Shown here in pieces: positions 1 through 12,238 of a stretch of DNA of 64,000 bases. Source of the DNA: Vesta saturnalis. Lineage: Eukaryota > Arthropoda > Insecta > Coleoptera > Lampyridae. The stretch lies in the NCBI GenBank assembly GCA_036346205.1, contig JARFJB010000002.1, positions 1,359,501-1,423,500 of the forward strand, read 5' to 3'. Each line of letters starts with the position of its first letter. The stretch's first letter is position 1. Under the pieces are notes generated by a model. The model was not told where the DNA came from, did not search any database, and saw only the letters and a program-made list of their open reading frames with translations. Position numbers and translations under genes: made by a program.

Positions 1-1129
1 GCCAAATACTTATTTACAGAGATGTCATCGCTGTACCAAAGAAGTACGTCAGGGAAAGTAGTTCAAACATGTTGAAGATCTAGTCCCTTCTTTAGCACTC
101 GCATGCTGTCATCTCCGCTCCGTACGTACTCCTATGCAGCCATCAGCATGCAATGATCCTCACACAGTCATCCGTAATGTGTCGCTGACGACATAATAAA
201 TAATATTTCTACATCCGGATATTCAATAATTTAAAGAATTCAAAATTATTTATTTTAGAAAATTCTAGAATCTACGTCATACAAGATGTTGTTTAATTTC
301 GCTATTACTATGTTATATCTCAATTTTCTTAATATAAAATATAAATAAAACGGATGATACTTTACAGATAATTTTATTAATGTAGATATTTATTATCAAG
401 TTGGTTGCATTTTCTCAATTGTTTTGATGATAAATCGTTATTTTAGTAATTATAAATATATTGTTCGAATTTAGTAATTTATCTGTTACAATTTTTGATT
501 TACTAATTATGCATATCAGAAATTATTTACGTACATCATTCTATAATAATAGCAATATACGTCATTCCGGATGTTGTTTTACAGATTAACTTTATTGTTT
601 CTATGTTAAAGATAGCATACGAGTTCATATTTAATATTTACTATAATTTTTTATGATTTGACTAATTATGCATATTTTTTAGCGAAAATCTTGAAATCAG
701 ACATTATTTCTTTACATCATACCAGGTGTCTACTGTTACTATACATTATTTCAATATTAATAAATATATTGTAAGGATTTTTTTAATTTGAATTTTTTAC
801 ATCCAGCCGCGCCGCTGACGTACAACCACAAATTGGGATTTACGTCTTTACTGATTTGATTTTATAATTGAAATGCAATTATTTATTACCAAATTCATTA
901 CATTATTTTATTAATAAATGACTTCGATAATTAGTCTGATACAGATATGCTACATTGATTTTCTAATTCTAATTTCCAACCGAGCCTCAACGACCTTATT
1001 ATGTAGTATATTGGAAAATAATTTTAAAATACGAAACTCTTAAACAACAAAATTTTGATGAGAAACATTTCCTGATAAAACTCACATTTACTGAGATATC
1101 GCACTTTAACGCACTAATGAGCAACCCTG

Positions 1130-1134
<5 letters not shown>
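1..1134. other. AT-rich sequence, no gene seen
   Basis: No recognisable coding region, RNA gene or repeat boundary was seen in this AT-rich stretch. Confidence 0.5.

Positions 1135-1186
<52 letters not shown>
1135..1186. repeat. (TA)n microsatellite, left of hAT element
   Basis: Uninterrupted TA dinucleotide tract ending where the hAT terminus TAGTGTCGGG begins. With the tract at 5378-5439 it probably forms one original microsatellite that was split by the hAT insertion. Confidence 0.95.
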
Positions 1187-1191
<5 letters not shown>

Positions 1192-1197
1192 TCGGGT

Positions 1198-1330
1198 AGG
1201 ATCTAGATCAAAGTGATCTAGATCCACTAAACGGATCTATGATCTGGATCTAGATACTTTGCTCTGCTAGGATCTAGTATCTGGATCTAGATCACATTTT
1301 AACAGATCTTTAGTACTTGAATCCAAAGAT
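1198..1330. repeat. Left subterminal GATC repeat cluster of the hAT element
   Basis: Multiple copies of GGATCTAGATC and variants occur within about 130 bp of the left end. The same motif clusters at the right end (5218-5369). Such clustered subterminal motifs are the usual transposase-binding arrangement in hAT elements; binding here is inferred. Confidence 0.75.
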
Positions 1331-1755
1331 CCATTAGAAGATTTTAAAATGTATTTTAAGGGTATTTTGTGAAATTTTTAACTGGCTTGAGGCAACAAAG
1401 CACAGAGATACATACACATTTACACAATTACCTACTGCCTGAGGCATGTTAAATTCCGAAATATCCAATAATAGAACTATTCATTTTCTTTGTTAATATT
1501 TCCGTCGGTTGTTTTTGTTTCCCAAAGCTACAAAGGCAGGTAATGACCGCTAAGTGCTAATCTAATGATTTAATGAGTAATGACAATGGGGTCATCCATC
1601 CATTAAAGTAGGTACTTAAGTTAAGTGGAACAGGAATTCCCTGTTGCTAATTTAATCGAACAAAAGGAGGTATAGAAAAACAACAATCTTGTCTTCAGTT
1701 CTTAAGAATACGACTTTAAGTAAAGCACATTTGTTAATTGTTAGTTAGATCAACA

Positions 1756-2036
1756 ATGAATGACGAAGCTGAATTAATGGAAGTTCCGCCAATCTTAAGC
1801 GAATTCTTTGATTTTTTAAAAATAAATACTTAATCGCAAACATTATTTTAAAGACACAAGCACTAACTATGAGCAATTAAATATGTACCCTGCTATAAAA
1901 GAAATCTTTTTAAAATATAATTCTATACTTCCTTCATCTGCCCCCGTTGAAAGGATATGGTGGACTAATTTTAACTCCTCGTAGGAATAGATTAAGTGAT
2001 GATATATTTGAGATGCTATTAATTTTAAGACAAAAT
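1756..2036 (+). pseudogene. hAT transposase C-terminal (hATC dimerisation) remnant
   Basis: One frame reads HYFKDTSTNYEQL and then SAPVERIW; after a one-base shift it continues PRRNRLSDDIFEMLL. Together these match the conserved hAT dimerisation domain (PVERxFS, then RxRLsdd). The upstream RNase-H-like catalytic part and the BED finger are not present, so only the last 60 to 90 codons survive. The frameshift near 1975 breaks the reading frame. The piece lies just inside the left end of the hAT element, which implies a large internal deletion. Confidence 0.85.
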
Positions 2037-2190
2037 AAAATAAAATTAGATAATAAAATGTAATTATGTAATGTATACTTATAATAATTTAGATACATGT
2101 CCTTATCCTTATAATTGTATAACTATGTGTTAAGTTAAATTAACAATTAACATTGCAACTTGCAAGTGTAAATGTGTAAGGTAAAATGGG

Positions 2191-2575
2191 GTAACATTGA
2201 CATGGGGGAAACATTGACACATTTTCAAAATTCCCTCCTAATTTTAGTTGAAAAGAAATTTACGTTTTGTCTTTTGTTGTAAAATTATGTGTATAGTTCC
2301 GCCATCTAGTAACCTATACTTCAAACACTTTGTTCTAATTTTATGGTTAGCGTCTGTTTAATGGTTAAGCACAAGAATTTGTTGAGTCACGTCTATAGAA
2401 AACTTTGCCGGTGTTAATTGTTTTTTGAAGTAAGTAATTTCTTATATTACGCGTTAACAAATATTAGTTTATTTCAATTTAAATTCTGTAATTTGATGAA
2501 GTTCTACTTTCGTAAGTGAAGGTTAAGATTGACACCTGTGTCAATGTTACACTCTATAAATGTGTCAATGTTTTT
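2191..2575. repeat. Left subterminal repeats of the pogo element
   Basis: The motif TAACATTGACA, or its complement TGTCAATGTTA, occurs at 2191-2202, 2208-2220, 2528-2536, 2538-2550 and 2561-2575. The one at 2191 is part of the terminal repeat. Matching copies at the other end make transposase-binding sites the likely role. Confidence 0.8.
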
Positions 2576-2583
2576 CTCTTTGC

Positions 2584-4593
2584 AGAAATGCCCGCAAAAA
2601 GAAGGTTGGCGAAATTTCCAGAAAATATAAAACCTATGATGAAGACAGTATGGTAAACGCCATAAATCAAGTAAAAAATGGAAGTTTAAGTGTCAAGAGA
2701 GCTAGTGAAATGTATGCAATTAACCGTTCAACGTTAATAAACCACTTGAAAAACTATAAATACAAAGCAGTTGGCCGCCCCACAGTACTCACTTTACAAG
2801 AATAAAAACTCTTGGTAAATGCTATAATAAAAGTACCTGACTGGGGCTTCGGACTCGATCGTTTTAAATTACGTATTTGTGTTCAGGATTATCTCAAACA
2901 AATGGATCGTCCAAATCCATTTAAAAATGGATTACCAGGTATTGACTAGATTAAATCTTTTGAACGTCGTTGGAAGAAAAAACTCAGTAACAGAGTCGCA
3001 CAAAATCTACCTAAAAATAGGGCAGATGCTTGTTCTTTGGAAGTGCTCAATGATTTTTACGAAAAGCTAAAAGCCACGATTGAAAGGCTGGAATTGTCGA
3101 ATAAGCCACAGAATGTGTTTAATTGTGACGAATCAGGCTTTCAAACTGACGCTGGTATTCAAAAAATGTTATGTCGCAGAGGTTCACACAACCCACTGAA
3201 ATTTGTGGGTACTGTAACAAAAACTACTTACACCGTTCTAGCATGTTGTAGTGCAATCGGTGAATATCTTCCCTTATTTGTAAATTACAAAGGTCTACAT
3301 CTTTACGCAACATGGTGTCAAAATGGACCAGAAAATACTGTGTATAACTGTTCTCCATCCGGCTGGATGGAGGCAGCCCAGTTTGCAGATTGTTTCGAAA
3401 ATGTTTTTGTGAGAGCTACTGCTGCGTTAAGTGGACCGAAACTACTAATATTTGATGGCCACAATTCCCACATAACACTACAACTTATTGACATGGCTAT
3501 AAAAAACAATATTGAACTGTTCTGTTTGCCCTCGCACACATCGCATGTTCGACAGCCGTTAGATGTTGGAGTTTTTAAACCTGTTAAAACAGCATGGCGC
3601 AATGTTCTAAAAAGTTTTTATCAAGAAACTGGGTTTAAGAACGCCGACAAGGTAGTGTTTCCTGGTCTGTTAAAAAAACTTTAAGAAACTGGGTGTTTTT
3701 CTAGGGCCAACGCAGTTGGTGGTTTCGAGGGGTCTGGAATTTTTCCCTTATCTAAAGAAAGGATATTAAAAAAATCCATATCATCAACCGTCATATGTTC
3801 TTCAGAAAATAAAATTCAACCAACCACATCCACAGTAGAAAAAGAAAATGAAACACCAACACCCGAATTTGCAGGTTACAGTCAATCCTCACCACCAACT
3901 ACTCCACTTCCTGAACACTTGGAAGATATTACACCTACTAAAAAGTTGGAATTATCACTAATGACTGTATTAAGACGGCAAGAAGCCAAAACAGTAATAC
4001 AAAAAAGAAGTAAACTCAGAAGAAAATTTGCGGAAACATTAACAGCGGACGATGTTAGACTAAGAATGATAGAAAATGAGAAAACAAAAGAAAACCAACA
4101 GTAAGAAAAACTCAAAACAAAAAGCAAGAAGCCTGTTGAAAAAACTGAAGAAACCTCAGATAGTGATGCTAGTTTACAACTTGTCCATGATACAGATGAT
4201 GACATTTCACACGATGAAAATAATAGCAGTGTAACAGAAGAAGATAATTGTGGTAAAGCAAAGGAATTTGTGAAGTTCGACGGAAGTAACCAAAATATAG
4301 TTGCAAATTCATGGGTCCTCGTCAGATTCAATAATTCTAAAAGTTGTGTAGAAAAGGAAGAATGCATTCACTATGTTGGACAAGTGTTGGAAGTAAATGA
4401 CAGCGAAATTATGGTCAACTTTTTGAGAAAGAAGAAAATACATCTTGTGTACCCTGATGTGCCCGATCAAAGCGTGGTATCTGTAGATGATGTCGCTATG
4501 GTTCTGCGCGAACCTTATATTAAACGGGGAATGCATTACTTTCATGTCAACTTTCTTCCTTCTAATTATAAAGCGCCTCCTAAGATTAACTAG
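2584..4593 (+). pseudogene. Pogo/Tigger-type transposase with four in-frame stops
   Basis: A single reading frame runs from 2584 to a final stop at 4591-4593 and stays in register throughout. It is interrupted by stops at 2803 (TAA), 2947 (TAG at a tryptophan position before IKSFERRW), 3682 (TAA) and 4102 (TAA). Domains in order: a psq-type helix-turn-helix (KRASEMYAINRSTLINHL), a CENP-B-like DNA-binding region across the first two stops, and a DDE endonuclease with the family motifs NCDESGF, FDGHNSH and QPLDVGVFK, so all three catalytic aspartates remain. A charged Lys/Glu-rich linker and a C-terminal segment of about 107 codons follow. The start is unclear: an ATG at 2587 is in the next frame, and CTCTTTGCAG just upstream looks like a splice acceptor. 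It lies in its own TIR element. Confidence 0.93.
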
Positions 4594-4705
4594 GCTTTAT
4601 TATAATACGTAGGTGTATAACTATCTAAAATTAAGTATAAAGTTTCTTAATTAAGTATTTATTGTTTTATTTCTATGATTTTCCATAAAAATATCTAGGA
4701 CATTT

Positions 4706-4963
4706 GTCAATGTTACACTATACATGCAAACTATTGACATATTAGCTGTTTTATGAGTGTGTCAATGTTAGACTTGCCATGGGTAACATTGACACATTAC
4801 CACTTTTAAAAAAATTAAATTCTGTAAACGACTTGGTATATTCATATTCTATCATATACAGTGTAGAAAAGGTTAATATATCTTCATTCTGTCACAAAAG
4901 CAGTCATATACCAAACTGCTATGTGCCAAAAAAAAATCAATTTTAAAGTTGTGTCAATGTTAC
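4706..4963. repeat. Right subterminal repeats of the pogo element
   Basis: Copies of GTCAATGTTA or its complement occur at about 4706-4717, 4731-4740 (degenerate), 4758-4770, 4783-4796 and 4951-4963. They mirror the left cluster. Confidence 0.8.
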
Positions 4964-5217
4964 CCCATTTTACCTTACCTAATACTAATTTTGTAATTTG
5001 TATTTGTAGTGCGTTAAATAATTAATGTAAGTTTTCAATAAAACCTATAAAAGTTATATTTTTATATATTATTTTTCTTAATAATTTAACTTTACGGACT
5101 AATATTTGTATTACATGAAAAATGATCATGGGAATGGGAGTACTACTCATCAGTAGCAATACTAGCAATTAAAGATAATATTAATAATTAGAAAAATCTC
5201 GAAACAATTTTGGGAAT

Positions 5218-5369
5218 GTCGGATCTTTATAAAAGATCTAGATCCCACTTCAAGGATCTTTGATCTTTATCTAGATCCATTTTTACGTACGGATCTTGGA
5301 TCTTTATCTAGATCAGTTTTTAAAAATGTGTTTGGATCTGTATCTAGATCCTAAATAAATGGATCTTAC
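5218..5369. repeat. Right subterminal GATC repeat cluster of the hAT element
   Basis: Repeated GGATCTTTATCTAGATC and shorter GGATCT units, mirroring 1198-1330. Inferred transposase-binding region. Confidence 0.75.
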
Positions 5370-5374
5370 CAACA

Positions 5375-5377
<3 letters not shown>

Positions 5378-5439
<62 letters not shown>
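5378..5439. repeat. (TA)n microsatellite, right of hAT element
   Basis: Pure TA tract starting immediately after the hAT terminus CACTG. Confidence 0.95.
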
Positions 5440-5441
<2 letters not shown>

Positions 5442-8400
5442 AGAAGAAAAAATCTTTACAAGTCAATTGTCATTAACAGCATGTGTATATGTGACCGTAA
5501 TTTTACAATTCGTAATCCGATAACATAGTAATAGTTGAAGCCACGGCTGGCGAGATCTTTAGAAACGTCATTATAATTCACAAATGCACATTTTTAACGT
5601 AATTCACTAATGATTAATAATAGTTATTCATCCATCAAGCGTATTAATGAAGGCGATTAATGATGAGATGTTTTAACGCGTGAGCGTAGCGAACACGGTA
5701 AAAATTCGAGTTCGTTAATGGCGCATAAATTCGCCAGTTAGTTAGAATATTTTTCACAGAATCACTTTCTTTAACTTTCGTGTTTCTCCAAAGTGAAAAT
5801 TTTATGCCGACCAGACTGTCATCTCGTAATTAAAGTACAGAACGTCCAACAGTCCTCATTCCTTAACGCAATACATTCATTGTTAGATATACACTGTGTC
5901 CACATTTCCATGCTCACCATTGGTATATCGTTTATTAGAAGAGATAGGGCAACGGTTAAATGGGGAATGTTTTGCAGAATTCAGTGCTCACAGTAAATCT
6001 CATTTCAAATTTAAGATGTTTTGAAATAATCAAAATTATTAATTTCAATTTTCTAAATAACTCGATAACGCCTAACGCGATCGCTATTAAACCTTTACAT
6101 TATTCAGATACTTTTTTAAGATAAATTTTTCGGTGAAAACAGAAACCCCCGATTTTCAATTGGTTCCAGGTTATTAGCGCTATATTTTGTTTTTCTTATG
6201 GTGCCCATATAAGATTTTTGGTTAGTTAGGTAGTCCTTAAAAAGAGTTTTTCAACGATGTATAACATGCCTGGAAAATCACTATTTGTAGGGGATATATA
6301 AACAAAAGATTAAATTAATCTCTAATATGAAATAAGTAGGCTTCGAAATTAAACACCAACGAGAAATGAAAGCGAAAGAATACGCTAAGTAATATTGTAA
6401 AATAAATAATAAAACGAAAAGATAATGACATTTAACTTCATATTAGCAAAAATTTCCTAATAAAATTAGTAATCCATGGAATTAAACGTTAGTGTGGAAC
6501 AAAGTACAATTAGTGCTACACAAACCTTGGGTACTCGTAGTTATTGATAGGTAATTATTATTGAGTATTAAGATTAATAAGTTGTGCTCGTCGCCAATTT
6601 ATGATTTAACGAGGGCACAATAATCGCCTTGTTTGATAATACTAGTAATTAATAACGTGAAAAAATTTAATTTTTTTTTAATTTTAATTTTATTTAATTT
6701 GAAAAGATACAACTAGCTAAACTGTATTCTCGATAATATTGTCTAGACGTCTTCTGCATGACCTTTTTTCGACTTTGCACAATTCTGGGTATATTATTAA
6801 TTAATGTTCTATAATAACAAATCAAACAGTTTAAATATGGTTATTACACTGTCCGATTTGTGCACAAATATAATTACTTTATACATTAGAATTACACCAA
6901 TCATTGCGAATGAGGTTCCCATTATTTGTCGTTCATAAGATATTAATTATTATCAAAATGGTTAACGTATTTATTGCCATAGTAATACATTGACATATTA
7001 CAAATCCCCAGACTTGTGTATCAATTTACATGAAAAACCATTTCATTTTATATTTTTGTGTTAAAACGGAAACCTTAAAAAACCTATCACGTATACAATA
7101 GGGAACAATTTCAAAATTTATTTTGTGTTGTGAATATTGAATTTGTATTGTAATATTATTAACCCTACGTATTTGTGTAAAATATAGGATAGGATTTTAG
7201 TTATCTCTATAAAAAATAAGTGGGTTGCATAAAAAATGAAAATGTTATATCTCTTGCAGTTGAATATCGGTTCTCATTTCCCGAAGTTTTTTGGTTTTTG
7301 GTTTTGATAAATGTATTAAAACTGATTCAGTAGAACAATATTTTAATACAAATCAATCTTTTATTATCATTTTTACGAACTGGATAATGGGATCATATTT
7401 AAATCTTTTTTGTTAGATGCTAATGTCATTGTCACATTTGCAATTAATAATGTTTATAGGTATATTCTGGGTATATTTGAGTTTAAGCATGTTTAGCAAC
7501 ACTGTATTTACTCCTACTATTTGATACCACAGAATATTTACAATCAGATATTTTAAGTTGTTTTGCTCATTATTTACAGAAGAAAATCTTTTTTATTAGG
7601 TAAGCTACCTATTACGTGTTCAAATAAGTAATACTAAATACACCAAACTAAATGTACAATCAGTATAACAAGAAGTAACACTGTTGAGTAATTTTTTACT
7701 CTATGGTAACACGAAGTAAGTTGTGCATGTATATTTAATGTTAGTTCCATAATTATCTATAAAACTTGTAAAGAATTTATTATGAACTGCAAAACTTACA
7801 AACTTTTTATACATAAATAATACGTAGTATATTATAATACAAGTGTATAAGCGACTGCTCCATTAAAAGTCGCTCGGCTTGCCTCGTTCTTTTAAACCCG
7901 TCACGCGAGCTTTAAAGGCGCTTATTTTTTATTATAGCTGGACTACTATACGAAAATTGTAAGAAAATACTTCACCATCGGTGGAAGTAAAAGTAAATTG
8001 AAATCAGTTTTGCGAAGTAACCTGTGTAATTAATCGGTGCTGTAAAAACGGTTTGCAATTGTTGTTTCGTTGCTATTTATATTTATTAAAAATTTGTTTC
8101 GAGAATTACAAAATGATTGAAAACGATACATTTCATGCGAGATTAAAATTTCAAACAACAGCAATTGTACGTTTCATATTCATTTAAATAAGTAAAGATT
8201 AGTTCTATTTGTGTACGGGTATTTACGATTGTTCAAAATTTGGAGGTGAATTAGTTGTTACCCAGGCAACTTTAAAGCACTAATGTTTCAAAGGTCCGAT
8301 TTCGAGCGCATTTGAATGTTCAAAATGCTGATTATGAATCACGTATAATAAAACACATTATAAACAAAACGTTCTAGTGGTAACCGAATAACTAATTAAC

Positions 8401-8730
8401 TATAGTGCGCTCCAGAATATCAGAGAGTATTACACTATCATCTTGATAGCGATAGCTCAGTGGCGTACTTATTAAAGGCATATACTATAAGGTGTGTAAA
8501 ATATATTGACTTTTCAGGTTCTAATGTTTGTATAAAGTATTTAAAAAATATATATCTGTAATTGTAACTATGACCTATTAATACAGACGAGGGTAAGGTG
8601 AATAGTTTTCGGCCTGACACAGAGATGGTACTCCAATCAATTAGTTCGTATGACAAGTTCAACTTGTTCTCTCAAGTAGCTTGTTTACACGGATTTTTGC
8701 AGTGGACGTCTTGCGTGTTTTTCGTTAAAA
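5440..8730. other. AT-rich sequence, no gene seen
   Basis: No domain-bearing reading frame was recognised. A small GC-richer patch at 7850-7930, with partly self-complementary ends, may be a MITE relic but has no clear termini. Confidence 0.45.
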
Positions 8731-9601
8731 GGGATAAGCTTGAATATCGTGCGATCATAAAATTATTCGTTTTGGATGGATTAACGCTTAAGGAAATGTA
8801 TCCGAAGTTTACGGGGACACTGCTCCTTCCACGTCAACCGTCAAAAAGTGGGCAGCTGAATTTAAGCATGGTCGTACATCCTTCGAAGATGACCCACGTG
8901 AAGGGCGGCAAAAAACTGCAATCATACCAGAAACCATTGGCAAAGTACATGTTATCGAGTTGGACGATAGGCGAGTAAAGATGAGTGAGGTATCTGGGGC
9001 TGTGGGGATATCGGAAGGAAGGGTGTGAAACATCTTGCACAAAGAATTAGGAATGCGAAAGCTCTGCGCAGGATGATTGCCGCATTTTCAGATCAAAAGC
9101 AGTCCAGGCAGTGGGTGGATGCCGGTGGTTTAGCTCCAAAGAAAGCAAAATCGATCGCATCTGTCGGAAAGGTCGTGGCCAGCGTTTTTTGCGATGCTAA
9201 TGGGATCCTGTTAATTGATTACTTTACAAAAGGCAGAACAATTACAGACGAATATTACTCGAACTTTCTTGACTATCTGGATGCCAAAATTCGCGAGAAG
9301 AGGCCTGGCTTGAAGAAGAAAATATCATCTTTCACCAGGACAACGCACTGGCACACAAGGGTGTGTTGGTGATGGGAAAACTGCGGTACTTGAAGTACGA
9401 TTTGCTCGACCATCCCCCCTATTTTCCTGATTGATTTGACACCTTCAAACCATCTGTTCCCAAACTTGAAGAAATTTGTTTCTCGGAAGCGCTTCGCATC
9501 CAATGAAGAAGTTGATTAATATTTTTACAGCCTTTCCAGACTCTTACTTCCGGGAAGGAATACTGATGTTGGAGAAACGCTTTAAGTGGTTTAATATCTA
9601 A
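8731..9601 (+). pseudogene. Mariner (DD34D) transposase pseudogene
   Basis: The reading frame moves between frames but is recognisable along its length. It begins EYRAIIKLFVLDGL, continues with STVKKWAAEFKHGRTS and GISEGRV (helix-turn-helix region), then QWVDAGGLAPKKAKS and ILLIDYFTKGRTI. The second catalytic motif appears as FHQDNALAHKG in the frame next to the main one. The C-terminus reads SYFREGILMLEKRF and stops at 9599-9601. Several frameshifts and stops break it, among them a TGA at 9011-9035 and a shift near 8815. The usual length of about 345 residues is nearly all represented. I could not find its terminal repeats, so element borders are not given. Confidence 0.9.
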
Positions 9602-9918
9602 TCCTCTGTCTAAGTAACCTACTAGTTTTTTTATCAAACCAAATAATGTTTGTTAACGTACATGTAATCTGTTTCAGGTTTCAGCAGAGAAACGGTTTGT
9701 GACGTCATTATCATGTCATTACATTAATACGTTATTACACTATTATCTAACTGTATGTAAATTTGACTCACTTAATGAGGGATGTATTAAGGCGCGATTA
9801 CCACATTGGTTATTTCAAAACAAGTACTTTAAAATGCTCACTTATTTTCGAGTTTTGGTTGAAAACGGTGGTGAAAATGGCGTCTCACGATTTTCTCTGG
9901 GTATGAAAAATATCTAAA

Positions 9919-11719
9919 AGGGTGTTTTGGAAGAACTGGCTTGCTCAACAGGAAGAAAAAAACACAACAATTTGCTGAAGAAGAAAAAGTTCGTATCAGG
10001 AGAAAAATCCATTGCTTCTACTTCAATAAAGAAATTACTACACTCAACAGAATAGTAGCAGTACTAAAACAAAACGTTGATGGACCACAATTGTCTCAGC
10101 CGATACTACACAGATCACGACACGAGCTTAATATTTCGTGGGAAAAAGTGAATCGAAAATCAATCTTAATTGATAATCTCCAAACTGTTTCTAGGAGACG
10201 CAGATACCTCCGTGAAATAACGAAGCTTCGTGCCGAACGACGGAAAATCTTTTATCTCGATGAGACTTGGTTAAACAAAGGGTTGGTCAACTGGAACAAA
10301 TCCACCATCGGGCAATGGTCGACGACCAATTATTTACACGTGTAGGTAGCGCTAATGGATTCTTAAAAAATGGTTTACTTGTGTTTGAGTCCAAGCACAC
10401 AGGGGATCGTAACGAAGATATGAACGATGATGGTTTTGAAGAATATTTTGAACAAGTGATTGCAAACATTCCACGGGGAGCCGTAATTGTTCTGCATAAT
10501 GCAAGTTACCAGTCTAGAAAAAACCAACACTTACCAATAACTACGTGGAAAAAGGAAACAATGGCAAATAATTTACATCAAAACAGATACAATTTGAAGA
10601 AACTATACTCAAAAGAAAGGTTTTGGCTATAGCAAACCAGCATGAGCAACAATTTGTTAAGTATCTTATTGACGAACTATGTACCTCTCGCGGGATTGCC
10701 GTACATAGATTACCACTGCGAACTCAGCCCCATAGAGTTAGTTTGGGCTCAAATAAAATGTGAAGTAGGTAAAAACTATACGACCTTTAAATTAAGTGAA
10801 GTGAGATAGCTTCTAATACAAGCCATAGACAATGTGTATAAATCTTAAAGTTCTATAAATGTACTTCTACTCCCATGGCTACATATGTTAGCTACTTAAC
10901 AGTTTGGATAATAACTAGAAGATTTTGTGCCTTATGCTCAGTCGTAGATTAAAGTGGGCCAGGTTCATAAAATTATCGATTTGCCTTATTAACCAAAAAA
11001 TATTTACTTGTACCTAGATATGTTCGCTTTAAAATCGGGGTTGTTTCTTCCTGAAACTAATTGTTAAATACTCGGACGCCAACTTGTTTTTAAATATGGA
11101 ATAAACAAGTAAACCATTATACAACAAAGTTAAAAGAAAATGTCTACAATAACAAATTTTATTACATAACCTATATTTAATTACAAACGGAAATACCTTA
11201 AGGATAATGTTAGTAACGTTATAACCTAATGAATAATTAATAGTGTGAGTAATTAATGGAATCAGAATACCTTATTCTTGGTCACACTATAGATAACAAA
11301 ATAACTGCATGCTGGGTCAGCGTTTTGGAAACTGTTGCGTAGCATTACTTCAGGTTGAAATAAATCTGGATTTGTATGCTAAAAGTGCCTGAAATGCAAA
11401 TGTCTCAAACATAGTAAAATAACTTTAAATAACTCACCGTAGAATTTACGACACTTTCTATAAAAAATATTTAACAGAGCAAAAATGGATGCTCTACTAT
11501 CATGTTAGTTGCCTACAGAGAGGTGAAATATTAACACGTTCGAAGTTTGTTACAAATGTCAATGCATAAAAGTGGAAAAAGTGTGTTGATCATGTAAATA
11601 AAGAGGATCAGCGTAAGCGGGAACTTGATGTGGTGTTGGAAGAAACTGTAGAACCCGTTATCATATCTGTGGGAGAAGATGACAGCTCTTACGAATCGGA
11701 TGAGAATGATAAAGACTGA
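9919..11719 (+). pseudogene. DDE_3-type (IS630/Tc1-related) transposase pseudogene, split
   Basis: The N-terminal part has a helix-rich region starting near KVRIRRKIHCFYF. The first catalytic motif is FYLDETWLNKG. A frame change near 10267-10345 leads to GLLVFESKHTGDRNEDM, a block typical of this insect repeat family. The second catalytic site reads VIVLHNASYQS, where the family normally has Asp in place of His, so that catalytic residue appears lost. The third site is CELSPIELVWAQIK near 10.71-10.76 kb. The frame breaks at about 10840. The tail WKKCVDHVNKEDQ, ending in an acidic stretch, resumes only at about 11566. The roughly 0.7 kb between is probably a later insertion. Borders of the transposon itself were not found. 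Confidence 0.85.
10845..11555. other. Probable insertion (or intron) inside the DDE_3 transposase
   Basis: This segment separates AIDNVYKS from WKKCVDHV, which are adjacent in the protein family as I know it. It has no reading frame of its own and no clear terminal repeats, so its nature is open. Confidence 0.5.
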
Positions 11720-12238
11720 TTGTCAGTTACATATCGCATTTGTTTCCAAAACTTACTTTTATCACAATATTAAATGTAAAAAAATTAATGTAAATTACAT
11801 CAATTATTTTATATTAATCAAAACATTATTATTTTGAAATAGCCACACCTAAAATAAATGTTTAATATTTTCACGCCTATCGATTGTTTGATAATTAATC
11901 TGCATTTTTTAATACACTGAAATCCCAACAGCACGTCTATGAGTTGTTGGAACTTCAGACTTAAGTCGCATTTTAAAGGGTCGTTTTTTTGCCGTTTACC
12001 TGAACCCTCTTCATTTAACACAATGTTTTGCAAGCGGCACATTTACAGCATCTTCGTTTAAACTAACCCGGTTTACTACTGACTTCTGTTTGCCGCTTCT
12101 ATGCAAAAAACGAAACTATTTCTCGAATAACACGATTTATTACTCTCTCATATTCTGGAACGTACTTTAATTATAAATCATGTTAACAAACTGTATCCAA
12201 GGATTAGTACAGATATATAATAAGAGGTGAAATTTTGG
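11720..12238. other. AT-rich sequence, no gene seen
   Basis: Nothing recognisable was found here. Confidence 0.4.

Larger units (their letters stand above)
2179..4975 (+). mobile_element. Pogo/Tigger-like DNA transposon, complete ends
   Basis: The two ends are perfect inverted repeats of 24 bp beginning AGGTAAAATGGGGTAACATT, flanked on each side by TA (2177-2178 and 4976-4977), the target duplication of the Tc1/mariner/pogo superfamily. The 2.8 kb body carries one transposase frame on the plus strand. It is inserted in the hAT relic, so it is the younger of the two. Exact terminal repeats alongside a transposase broken only by stop codons suggest moderate age. Confidence 0.95.
1187..5377 (+). 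mobile_element. hAT-type DNA transposon, internally deleted, with a nested pogo element
   Basis: The ends are imperfect inverted repeats: TAGTGTCGGGTAGGATC at the left and, on the opposite strand, CAGTGTTGGTAAGATC at the right. This fits the C/TAGTG start usual for hAT elements. Both flanks are (TA)n, so an 8-bp target duplication would be TATATATA but cannot be proved in a repeat. GATC-rich subterminal repeats lie inside both ends. The only coding trace is the C-terminal dimerisation region near 1.84-2.04 kb, so most of the transposase is missing. A complete pogo-like element occupies 2179-4975; without it the hAT relic is about 1.4 kb. Confidence 0.8.
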
